Positions 1 through 6,924 of a DNA stretch of 64,000 nt are shown one piece after another. The position numbers were made by a program, and so were the translations under genes. The notes beneath the pieces were generated by a model that worked only from the letters and a program-made list of their open reading frames with translations, did not search any database and was not told the origin of the DNA. Source of the stretch: DASQYE01 sp036389675 (lineage in GTDB: Bacteria; Acidobacteriota; Blastocatellia; Pyrinomonadales; Pyrinomonadaceae); the NCBI GenBank assembly GCA_036389675.1, contig DASVWI010000022.1, forward strand, positions 3,110-67,109. Direction: 5' to 3'. Numbering within the stretch: the stretch's first letter is position 1; every line of letters starts with the position of its first letter.

Positions 1-2
1 TG

Positions 3-635
3 TCGGGCAATACGGATCAGCGCTGGCGACGGCTTGTTGCGAAGAGATTGCAGGCATCGCTGGCACATGAAGGGGCTCGCGCCTTGGACGTAGCCTGCGG
101 CACGGGAGACTTATCGCTGGCTATCGCGCGCGCGACGGGCGCTCGCGTCATCGGCACGGATTTCTGTCGCCCGATGCTTGAGATTGCGTCGCGCAAGAGC
201 GCTGAGCAGGCGGCCACGATTCCGTTCATAGAGGGTGATGCCTTGCGGCTTCCCTTCGCTGACGGAGCGTTTGATGCCGTCAGCATCGCGTTCGGCCTGC
301 GTAACCTCGCGAGCGTTGAGGGAGGGTTACAGGAGCTCTGGCGGGTCTTAAAGCCGGGCGGGCGCTGCGCCGTGCTGGAATTTTCCAGCCCCGTCGTGCC
401 GGGCTTTCGCAGGCTCTTTCAGTTCTACTTTACGCGCGTGCTGCCGCGCATCGGCGGGCTCGTCAGCGGGTCGCGCGGCGCTTATGAGTATCTGCCGGAT
501 TCCGTTTCGCGCTTCCCGGATCAGAAACGCCTTGCCGGGTTGATGCGTGGGGTCGGCTTCGAGGAGGTCGAATACAGGAATTTGACGGGCGGAATCGCTG
601 CCCTGCACATGGGCACTCGGCCACGTCAGACTTGA
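3..635 (+). CDS. menG/ubiE: Demethylmenaquinone / ubiquinone C-methyltransferase, 5' truncated by window edge
   Basis: Class I SAM-dependent methyltransferase that C-methylates the quinone ring in the last steps of menaquinone or ubiquinone synthesis. The open frame runs from the window edge, so the true start lies upstream. The first visible residues (SGNTDQRWRR) match the region just before the SAM site in MenG. Visible motifs are the glycine-rich SAM loop DVACGTGDL, the GLRNL segment, the post-motif WRVLKPGG and the family-typical aromatic FYFTRVLP and YEYLPDS segments. The C terminus is intact. Whether it works on menaquinone or ubiquinone cannot be told here; menaquinone would be expected in Acidobacteriota (inference). 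Confidence 0.9.
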   Translation, partial: SGNTDQRWRRLVAKRLQASLAHEGARALDVACGTGDLSLAIARATGARVIGTDFCRPMLEIASRKSAEQAATIPFIEGDALRLPFADGAFDAVSIAFGLRNLASVEGGLQELWRVLKPGGRCAVLEFSSPVVPGFRRLFQFYFTRVLPRIGGLVSGSRGAYEYLPDSVSRFPDQKRLAGLMRGVGFEEVEYRNLTGGIAALHMGTRPRQT

Positions 636-644
636 ATCGAGTTT

Positions 645-682
645 GGTTGCAGAGCGAACGACTCAAAAAGAGTGATGCAACC
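645..682. terminator. Possible hairpin downstream of menG
   Basis: GGTTGCA at 645-651 pairs with TGCAACC at 676-682, and ACTC/GAGT pairs inside it around an A5 loop. There is no T tract, so termination is only a possibility. Confidence 0.3.
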
Positions 683-814
683 ACTAACGTAGTCCGATAG
701 GTTCGCTTTCATTCTTCTGTGCGCGGTTGTCGGGGCCGCTCACGGATATGAAGGGAGTGGACACTATCGGGCTACGTTTTAATTTTCGGGCCACGGGAGT
801 TTTCCGCTTTCTTG

Positions 815-843
815 CTGTCAAGACCTCTTAATTCTGCTATTAT
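815..843 (+). promoter_or_regulatory. Candidate sigma70 promoter of the ABC permease pair
   Basis: A CTGTCA -35-like hexamer (815-820), 17 bp of spacing and TATTAT (838-843) lie about 55 bp before the permease start codon at 897. The -10 matches consensus at five of six positions and the -35 at four. Confidence 0.5.
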
Positions 844-896
844 CCGGGATTGTTAATCCAGCATTCCAACTGAACGGGCGCGCGCCGCAGTCTTAG

Positions 897-1889
897 ATGA
901 AGCACACGATCCTTGGTCTCCTACGCCGCATTGGCCTTCTGCTTCTCGTCGTCTGGACTGTCGTGTCACTGGTGACGGTGCTCATAGAGCTTGTGCCGGG
1001 CGACCCGGCAATCGCCATCCTCGGCGAACAGGCGACGCCGGAGCTGATCGCACAGTTTCGCGAAAAGCACGGCCTCGACCGACCGCCCTTCTTCGTCTCC
1101 TTTCCGCAGGACGCGAGCGGGTCACGCCATCTTCGCTGGAACGGCATGAGCAATCGCTACGTGGAATACTGGCGAGACGTTCTGCACGGCGACATGGGCC
1201 GCTCTTTTCGCACCGACCGGCCCGTGCGCGACCTGATTCTCGAACGTTACCCGGCGACCATAGAGCTGGCGATTGCCGCGCTCATCATCGCCGTCGCCAT
1301 AGCCATCCCTCTAGGCGTCGTGGCAGGGAAAAATCGCGGCACGCTGATCGACAATTTTTCGAGCGTCGTCGCGCTCATAGGCATCAGTCTGCCCGGCTTC
1401 GTCATTGGGCCAATGCTGGTCTATATCTTCTCCGTCAAGCTTCGCTGGCTCGCCGCCTCAGGCCGTTTCTATCCCGAAGACATCATCCTGCCAGCCGTCA
1501 CGCTGGGCGCAGCGCTCTCCGCCATACTGACGCGCATGGTGCGCTCCTCGGTGATAGAAGAGCTGGGCGAGGATTACGTGCGAACGGCCCGCGCCAAGGG
1601 CCTGAGCGAAAACAAGGTCGTCTATAAGCACGTCCTGAAGAACGGCCTGATTCCCGTGGTCACTATTCTGGGCTTGCAGCTAGGCGTGCTTCTTGCCGGT
1701 GCGATTATCACGGAGAAGATTTTCAGTTGGCCCGGTATAGGGCTGCTGCTCGTTGAGGACGGAATCAATAAGCGCGATTATCGTCTGGTGCAGGGCTGTG
1801 TGCTGGTCATCAGCGTCACCTACATCTTCGCCAACGCGCTCACAGACATGGTCTACCGCTGGCTCGACCCGAGGATAAGAGTGCAGTGA
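897..1889 (+). CDS. ABC transporter permease, oligopeptide/dipeptide (DppB) type
   Basis: Inner-membrane permease subunit of a peptide or nickel-type ABC importer. The 330-residue length is typical of DppB/OppB. There is an N-terminal membrane segment (about 10-30), a periplasmic domain with VPGDPA and the GRSFRTDRPV segment typical of the family, and five further hydrophobic helices. The cytoplasmic EAA-type coupling motif reads RTARAKGLSENKVVYKH. The start codon has no clear Shine-Dalgarno sequence. A DppC-type partner follows. No substrate-binding protein or ATPase is encoded nearby, so the rest of the transporter must lie upstream of the window or elsewhere. Substrate unknown. Confidence 0.9.
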   Translation: MKHTILGLLRRIGLLLLVVWTVVSLVTVLIELVPGDPAIAILGEQATPELIAQFREKHGLDRPPFFVSFPQDASGSRHLRWNGMSNRYVEYWRDVLHGDMGRSFRTDRPVRDLILERYPATIELAIAALIIAVAIAIPLGVVAGKNRGTLIDNFSSVVALIGISLPGFVIGPMLVYIFSVKLRWLAASGRFYPEDIILPAVTLGAALSAILTRMVRSSVIEELGEDYVRTARAKGLSENKVVYKHVLKNGLIPVVTILGLQLGVLLAGAIITEKIFSWPGIGLLLVEDGINKRDYRLVQGCVLVISVTYIFANALTDMVYRWLDPRIRVQ

Positions 1890-1986
1890 CGAGTGACAGG
1901 TGACGAGCGGCAAGCTAAAGACAGCATCGCTCTCGTCACTGTTCCTGCTTTTGGTTCTCTCACTCGTCACTTGTCGCTCATCACAG
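1887..1986. repeat. TGACGAG-type heptamer palindrome between the two permease genes
   Basis: From the permease stop codon onward the sequence reads as heptamers GTGACGA, GTGACAG, GTGACGA. About 40 bp later the complementary set TCACTCG, TCACTTG, TCGCTCA, TCAC follows. The arms form a roughly 22-bp stem whose few mismatches are all transitions. The architecture equals that of the GGATGAA elements elsewhere in the window with a different heptamer. It occupies nearly the whole intercistronic gap and leaves no visible ribosome-binding site for the next gene. Confidence 0.7.
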
Positions 1987-1993
1987 TTTTCTT

Positions 1994-2809
1994 ATGAACC
2001 GTTTAGCTGTTTTTGGATTCGTCGTCGTCGTGATTCTGATCGTGGTCGCGGTCTTTGCGCCGTGGATTGCCACGCAGGAGGTGGGCCAGACCAATCTTCC
2101 GATGCGTTATCTGCCGCCCTCTGCCGCTCATTGGTTCGGGACGGATTCGACGGGCCGCGATATCTTCGCGCGTGTTGTCTTCGGCGCGCGTATCTCGCTG
2201 CGCGTGGGGCTCACGGTCGTCGCGGTCTCGGCCATCGTCGGGACAATCCTTGGCGCGCTCGCAGGCTACTACGGCGGCTGGCTTGATCGGCTGATGTCCG
2301 GCTATTTGTTCAACGTCTTTCTGGCGTTTCCGGGGCTGCTGCTGGCGATTGCGCTTGTGGCGTTTCTCGGCGCTGGCCTCAACAAGCTGATCTTCGCGCT
2401 GTGCATCATCGGCTGGGTCGGCTACGCGCGCCTGATTCGCGGGCAGGTCTTGAAGGTGCGCGAGTATGATTTCGTGCAGGCGGCGCGTGCCCTTGGCGCG
2501 GGCGATATGCGAATACTCTTTCTGCATATTCTGCCGAACGCCGTGCAACCGCTCATCGTGCAGGCGAGCTTAGGAATGGCAGGTGCGGTTCTGGCAGAGG
2601 CTTCGCTCTCTTTTCTTGGTCTGGGCGTGCCGCCTCCCGCGCCGTCCTGGGGAGTGATGATAGAGGAAGCCCGTGATCTTTCGACGCTTCAGTCCGCGCC
2701 GCACGCGCTCATCTTTCCCGGTCTGGCGATTGCGCTCACAGTGCTCGCTTTCAATTTCATAGGCGACGGCCTGCGCGAATACTTAGACCCGCGACAGCGC
2801 AAGCGCTGA
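1994..2809 (+). CDS. ABC transporter permease, oligopeptide/dipeptide (DppC) type
   Basis: Second permease subunit forming a heterodimer with the upstream DppB-type protein. It has 271 residues, slightly short for DppC because the usual long cytoplasmic N terminus is missing. The N-terminal helix is followed by the FGTDSTGRDIFARV segment that marks the family. The coupling motif reads AARALGAGDMRILFLHILPN. The C-terminal ...FIGDGLREYLDPR is diagnostic of DppC/OppC. The 104-bp gap before it is filled by a heptamer palindrome and shows no obvious Shine-Dalgarno sequence, so translation may depend on coupling or on the repeat structure (inference). Confidence 0.9.
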   Translation: MNRLAVFGFVVVVILIVVAVFAPWIATQEVGQTNLPMRYLPPSAAHWFGTDSTGRDIFARVVFGARISLRVGLTVVAVSAIVGTILGALAGYYGGWLDRLMSGYLFNVFLAFPGLLLAIALVAFLGAGLNKLIFALCIIGWVGYARLIRGQVLKVREYDFVQAARALGAGDMRILFLHILPNAVQPLIVQASLGMAGAVLAEASLSFLGLGVPPPAPSWGVMIEEARDLSTLQSAPHALIFPGLAIALTVLAFNFIGDGLREYLDPRQRKR

Positions 2810-2821
2810 GCTTAAAACCTG

Positions 2822-2849
2822 TTGACACCTTTGGCCGCTAAATGATAAA
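2822..2849 (+). promoter_or_regulatory. Candidate sigma70 promoter of the Arg-rich protein gene
   Basis: A perfect TTGACA (2822-2827) is followed after 16 bp by GATAAA (2844-2849). The start codon is at 2996, implying a leader of about 140 nt. Confidence 0.5.
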
Positions 2850-2995
2850 TCGCTGGGGCTCAGAGCTTCTCTCCCTGCTCAAAACTTCCGGGCTACTGCG
2901 GCGAGGCGCTGGTCAGGTCTGCGCGCCTCGGTCGTCCTTGTCTGTAACCCGGCTCTATTCATTCAGTCTCTTAAACCTGTTACCCGGAGGTCAGT

Positions 2996-3367
2996 ATGAA
3001 GAAAACCCTGATTAGCATCGTGCTTTCGACTTTTCTCCTGAGCATGCACGTGCCTGTTGAAGCGAGCGAGGTGAACTCGTCTGCCGAGGAGATGCAGGCG
3101 AATTCTCTGCCCGTCTCAGTCGCCGCAACGGCATCCTTGCAGTCCATTGGCATCGGTCGCAGGCGAACCGTGCGCCGTCGCCGCCGCGTCATGCGTCGGA
3201 TGGTTCGCCGTCGCGTCAGACGCATCAATCGTGGCCGTCAACTGCGGCGCGGAACCTACATGAGGCGCTCGGTTCGTGGCCGCCGTCATCCACGCACCAT
3301 GCGCGTCGGCATTGGCATCCCGCGTCGCGTCGGCGTCGGGGTCAGAAGCAGGCGCAGAGGTTTTTAA
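2996..3367 (+). CDS. Small secreted Arg-rich basic protein, unknown function
   Basis: A 123-residue protein with a clear Sec-type signal peptide (MKKTLISIVLSTFLLSM, cleavage likely after VEASE or nearby). A short neutral spacer follows, then a C-terminal half (about residues 57-123) made almost wholly of Arg with Met, Val, Gly and Ile. CCCGGAGG lies 7 bp before the ATG and supports this start. A promoter candidate lies upstream. I do not recognise a family. The high positive charge after export suggests binding to an anionic surface polymer, lipid A, DNA or peptidoglycan, or an antimicrobial role; all of this is inference. It stands alone between ABC permeases and an ABC exporter. Confidence 0.75.
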   Translation: MKKTLISIVLSTFLLSMHVPVEASEVNSSAEEMQANSLPVSVAATASLQSIGIGRRRTVRRRRRVMRRMVRRRVRRINRGRQLRRGTYMRRSVRGRRHPRTMRVGIGIPRRVGVGVRSRRRGF

Positions 3368-3412
3368 GAGTCCCTGCCGAAACCCGGATCGCCTTTATGG
3401 CGCGGGAGATTC

Positions 3413-3515
3413 AAACGGGGATGGACAGAGAGGGTCAGGATAAAGAAAAAGCTTTAAAGCATTCATGCCTTCATGCTCTCTCTTTATCCTGACGATCTTT
3501 GTCCATCCCTGTTAA
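3413..3515. repeat. Palindromic intergenic element, copy A
   Basis: The left arm contains GGGATGGACAGAGA then GGTCAGGATAAAGA. The right arm contains TCTTTATCCTGAC then TTTGTCCATCCCTG, giving a long interrupted stem. The 24 bases at 3423-3446 recur almost unchanged at 5474-5497. The outer end GATTCAAAC matches, in reverse complement, the far end of the second copy. The two copies bracket the ABC-2 exporter. Related in style to the GGATGAA heptamer elements. Confidence 0.7.
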
Positions 3516-3528
3516 TTTTCAACTGCTT

Positions 3529-4620
3529 ATGTCATCAGCAGCAATCAAAGAGGAGCAGGGCGCGGCCAATCAAAGGGAGGACGCGCCGTGTGCGGCGACG
3601 GGCCGCGCCGTTGCGGTCGCCATCAAGCAGCTCTCAAAGACGTATCCTGTTTCGCTTGAGCGCCTCAAAAAATTGTTCCGCCGCCCGATCAAGCCTCCCG
3701 TCGAGGCCCTGCGTGATGTCTCCTTCGAGGTGAAGGAAGGCGAAATCTTCGGCCTTATCGGACGCAACGGCGCGGGCAAAACCACGCTGACGAAGATCGT
3801 CGCAACGCTCGTGCAGCCGACAAGGGGCAGCGTCTCGGTCAAGGGCTACGACAGCGTGCGTGACGAAGAAGAGGTTCGCAACCGCATAGGTCTGGCGACC
3901 GCCGAAGAGAGAAGCTTTTACTGGCGGCTGACGGTCGAGCAGAATTTGATGTTCTTCGCGCGGCTCTACGGGCTGCGCGACACGGGCGCGCGCCGTCGCA
4001 TAGATGAGCTGATCGAGCGTTTCGAGTTGGGAGAGCTGGCGCGCCGACGCTTCGGCGAGCTTTCGACGGGCAACAAACAGCGCATGGCCTTTGCGAGAGC
4101 GATGCTGGCGAATCCCCCCGTCCTGCTGCTGGACGAGCCCACGCGCTCGCTTGACCCTCTGGCCGCCGCGCGCATGCGTGCCCTCATTCAATCGCTGGCT
4201 ACGGCGACGCCGCCCGTCTCGATTCTGCTGACCTCGCATAATCTCGTCGAAGTCGAAGAGCTTTGCGCGCGCGTAGCCATCATCAGTCGCGGGCACATTC
4301 GCGCGCTGGACACGCCCGCCCGCCTGCGTGCCCTGCACAAACAGACGGAGCGCATCCAGATAAAGGTGCGCGGCGCGAATGCGGACGGCGTCAAGCGCCT
4401 GCTCACGGACGTGCTGGATGATCTCGAAGTAAAAGACTCCGATGAGACCACTCTCATCACGTTCGCGCGAGAGACGGATGATGACCGGCTGGACGCGGCT
4501 GCCAGAGCCCTGCATGAAACGGGGGCGAGCATCATCTCCTTCGATACGGAACGGGCGACCTTGCTCGAAGTGATGGAGAGCTACGAGCAGGACGAGCAGG
4601 GGGGCGAAGAGAAAAGATGA
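3529..4620 (+). CDS. ABC-2 type exporter, ATP-binding subunit
   Basis: ATPase that would energise the permease encoded directly after it. A TTG at 3499 is also in frame but lies inside the repeat element, so the ATG at 3529 (363 residues) is preferred. It has Walker A GRNGAGKTT (about 78-86), signature LSTGNKQRM (about 178), Walker B VLLLDEPTRSLD (about 198) and switch His in LLTSHN. A C-terminal domain of about 110 residues follows the nucleotide-binding domain, as in DrrA/NatA-like subunits of lipid, drug or polysaccharide exporters. The stop overlaps the permease start by 4 bp (ATGA). Cargo unknown. Confidence 0.9.
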   Translation: MSSAAIKEEQGAANQREDAPCAATGRAVAVAIKQLSKTYPVSLERLKKLFRRPIKPPVEALRDVSFEVKEGEIFGLIGRNGAGKTTLTKIVATLVQPTRGSVSVKGYDSVRDEEEVRNRIGLATAEERSFYWRLTVEQNLMFFARLYGLRDTGARRRIDELIERFELGELARRRFGELSTGNKQRMAFARAMLANPPVLLLDEPTRSLDPLAAARMRALIQSLATATPPVSILLTSHNLVEVEELCARVAIISRGHIRALDTPARLRALHKQTERIQIKVRGANADGVKRLLTDVLDDLEVKDSDETTLITFARETDDDRLDAAARALHETGASIISFDTERATLLEVMESYEQDEQGGEEKR

Positions 4621-5447
4621 CGAGCATGCTGCTTTTACTGCGACGCGTGCGCGCCTTCGTCGTGCGTGATTTCCTGCTGGCCGTCAGCTATCGCATGGAG
4701 TTTTTCCTGCGTATGCTCTCGATCCTCATCGCCGTCACGACACTGTTCTTCATCTCGCGCATCTTCGAGGGCTTCGTCAATACCGAATACCCGCAGTGGC
4801 GCAATCCTCTGGCGGCGTGGATTACAGGGCTCGCCGTGCTCAACTATTTCATGACGGGGTTTTCCAGCCTGGCGACCGCAATCAGGCAGGAGCAGACGCA
4901 AGGCACGCTTGAGAGCGTGCTGCTGACTCCGATCAATATGCCGACGATGATCATCGCAAGCTCCGCGTGGGATTTCGTGCAGGCGACGTTCTACTCTTTC
5001 CTGTACTTTTTCTTCGGCTGGCTCTTCTTCGACGTGCATTATCAGGGCAACTACCTGCTCGCTTTCATGTTCCTCCTGCTGACGACGCTGGTGCTGGCCT
5101 GTCTCGGCATACTCTCCGCGAGTTTCGCCATGGTCTTTAAGCGCGGCGACCCGTTCGGGATTTTCCTCGGCACAGGCTCGGCGCTTTTCTCCGGCGTCTT
5201 TTTTCCGACGCAGCTTTTGCGAGAGTATGCGGGTCAGGGCTTCGCCAGCGTCTCGCGCATCCTTCCGCCAACCTACGGGCTCGACGGTATCAGGCGCGTC
5301 CTGATTGAAGGTCAGGGTCTGTCACAGGTGCGCGAGCCGCTTTTGACGCTACTCCTCTTTCTGGCCGTGCTGCTTCCCTTCTCCCTCTGGGTCTTCGGAC
5401 GCGCCGTGCGCCGCGCCAAGCGTGAGGGCAGCCTCATTCAATACTGA
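4617..5447 (+). CDS. ABC-2 type transporter permease
   Basis: 276-residue membrane subunit with about six hydrophobic helices and the ABC-2 pattern. There is a cytoplasmic amphipathic N terminus (LLLLRRVRAFVVRDF) and the TLESVLLTPI coupling segment. The FKRGDPFG loop precedes the last helices. It starts within the stop of the ATPase gene (ATGA overlap), so the two form an operon and one exporter. The substrate cannot be predicted. No antibiotic or capsule genes lie next to it. Confidence 0.88.
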   Translation: MTSMLLLLRRVRAFVVRDFLLAVSYRMEFFLRMLSILIAVTTLFFISRIFEGFVNTEYPQWRNPLAAWITGLAVLNYFMTGFSSLATAIRQEQTQGTLESVLLTPINMPTMIIASSAWDFVQATFYSFLYFFFGWLFFDVHYQGNYLLAFMFLLLTTLVLACLGILSASFAMVFKRGDPFGIFLGTGSALFSGVFFPTQLLREYAGQGFASVSRILPPTYGLDGIRRVLIEGQGLSQVREPLLTLLLFLAVLLPFSLWVFGRAVRRAKREGSLIQY

Positions 5448-5464
5448 GGGCCAGGAAAGCAATG

Positions 5465-5573
5465 AACAGGGACGGACAGAGAGGGTCAGGATAAAGAGAA
5501 AGAGCATGAAGCATTCATCTATTAATGCTTTCGTCTTTCATCCTGCATATCCCTGTTTGAATCCTCTTCCAGT
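5465..5573. repeat. Palindromic intergenic element, copy B
   Basis: Second copy of the element at 3413-3515. It shares the GGACAGAGAGGGTCAGGATA block and has a right end ATCCCTGTTTGAATCC that is the reverse complement of the left end of copy A. The centre contains GCATTCA and TTAATGC, a GCATTCA/GAATGC-like core that recurs in several elements of the window. Confidence 0.65.
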
Positions 5574-5676
5574 CTCATCTATTTTAAGCGTTCGGCATTA
5601 AAGGTGACGCCGGGCGCGCCTTTTCGCTTCGGGTCGATTTGATACCTGAGCGCGTAGAAGTTAGTCTGTTTGTGGG

Positions 5677-6444
5677 ATGCGACACTGGATCAAAGTTTGG
5701 AGCTGGGTGCTGGTCGGGGTCTTCATTGGCTGGCTCGGCTATGAGTTCATCACCTTTCCCTCGATCTCAAGGCTGCGGTCTGAGAATCCGGCGACGACTT
5801 CGCTGATCGAGACGCGAATCAAGGAGGCCCGAGCGCGTGGCGAAGAACCGAAGCGTTATCAAATCTGGGTTCCGCTCGAACAGATTTCCCCTCAACTGCA
5901 ACGCGCAATCCTCGCCGGTGAAGACTCCAACTTCGCGACCCACCATGGCTTCGATTACGCGGCCATACAGCACGCGTGGGAAGAGGCCCAGCGAGAGGCC
6001 GAGAAGGAAGCCAAACAGGAGGGCGACGATCAATCGAGCTGGATTCCGGCCATGCCTGACTTCAAGCGCGGCGCGTCCACCATCACACAACAGCTCGCCA
6101 AGAACCTCTATCTCTCGTCGCAGAGGTCTTTCGTGCGAAAGGGGCGAGAGGCCGTCATCACCTATTTTCTCGAACGCCAATTGTCGAAGAAGCGTATCCT
6201 TGAGCTTTACCTCAATATCATAGAGTGGGGCGACGGCATCTTTGGCGCGGAGGCCGCATCGCAATACTACTTTCGCAAACCCGCCTCGCAGTTGACGGCG
6301 CGCGAGGCGGCTTACCTCTCGGCAATGGTTCCCGGCCCGCTGAAAGTCTTCAACCCGCGCCTTAACCCGCGCCGCGTCGCACGCCGCCAGCGCATCATCC
6401 TGCGCGGCATGCCGTCCGTACAGATGCCTCCCGGCACGGGCTAG
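5677..6444 (+). CDS. mtgA: Monofunctional peptidoglycan glycosyltransferase
   Basis: GT51 enzyme that polymerises lipid II into glycan strands at the inner membrane. It has 255 residues with one N-terminal membrane anchor (about 8-26) and no transpeptidase domain. The motifs are ILAGEDSNFATHHGFD with catalytic Glu82, RGASTITQQLAKNL (about 131-144), the KGREA segment and KKRILELYLNIIEWGDG (about 171-187) with the second functional Glu. A charged insertion of roughly 28 residues (101-128) between motifs 1 and 2 is longer than in E. coli MtgA. A strong hairpin terminator follows, so it is probably monocistronic. Confidence 0.92.
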   Translation: MRHWIKVWSWVLVGVFIGWLGYEFITFPSISRLRSENPATTSLIETRIKEARARGEEPKRYQIWVPLEQISPQLQRAILAGEDSNFATHHGFDYAAIQHAWEEAQREAEKEAKQEGDDQSSWIPAMPDFKRGASTITQQLAKNLYLSSQRSFVRKGREAVITYFLERQLSKKRILELYLNIIEWGDGIFGAEAASQYYFRKPASQLTAREAAYLSAMVPGPLKVFNPRLNPRRVARRQRIILRGMPSVQMPPGTG

Positions 6445-6476
6445 GCATTCAAACCAACCGCGCTGCAAAATGGAAA

Positions 6477-6517
6477 GGGGCTGCTCTTGTATTAAGAGCA
6501 GCCCCTCTTTTGTTTTT
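6477..6517. terminator. Rho-independent terminator, probably bidirectional
   Basis: A perfect 12-bp stem, GGGGCTGCTCTT / AAGAGCAGCCCC, encloses a 5-nt loop and is followed by TCTTTTGTTTTT. It ends mtgA. On the other strand the stem is followed by TTTCCATTTT, so it can also end the minus-strand gene that stops at 6537. Confidence 0.93.
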
Positions 6518-6536
6518 GAGTTAGCTAGGGCGAAGC

Positions 6537-6902
6537 CTAGACTGCGAACTCGCGTGCGAGTTGCAGTTCGGCTTTGCGTAGCTCGAAGCGACCGCGACCT
6601 AGATTGCAGTCGGGTTTGAGGGCCAGCACGACGAAGTAGTCGCGATTGAAAAGCCTCATAATGACGGACGCGCTATCGTAGGAGATAACGAGTTCTTTCA
6701 AGCCTCCGAGTCCGACATCCGTGCCCGTCCGCTGTGCGTTGCGGATGAGCGAGGTGAACTCTGCGGCGGCGATGTCCAGATTGGCCTCATCGCCTTCCCC
6801 GACCAGGACTTTCTCGACGGCTATGCCGTCAATGCCCATGATCAGAGCCCCAAGGCTTCCGTCCGTGCGATCAAGGATTGCTTCAAGTGGTTCTTTGAAC
6901 AT
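6537..6902 (-). CDS. Roadblock/LC7 domain protein
   Basis: A 121-residue single-domain Roadblock/LC7 protein. This fold regulates Ras-like GTPases, as MglB does for MglA in gliding and pilus polarity. The domain pattern is visible as LEAILDRTDGSLGALIMGIDGIAVE, an amphipathic helix with LDIAAAEFTSLI, and the C-terminal strand pair YDSASVIMRLFNRDYFVVLAL. It starts 22 bp after the pilQ stop on the same strand and ends at a strong terminator, so it is the last gene of the pilus operon. That position suggests it couples a GTPase switch to the pilus machine (inference). No MglA-like GTPase is in the window. Confidence 0.82.
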   Translation of the reverse strand: MFKEPLEAILDRTDGSLGALIMGIDGIAVEKVLVGEGDEANLDIAAAEFTSLIRNAQRTGTDVGLGGLKELVISYDSASVIMRLFNRDYFVVLALKPDCNLGRGRFELRKAELQLAREFAV

Positions 6903-6924
6903 CTCTCTTCAAGCCTCCAAAGGT

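Noticed and set aside
3634..4515. 293-codon minus-strand frame opposite the exporter ATPase
   Set aside because: Shadow of the ABC ATPase; basic, low-complexity product.
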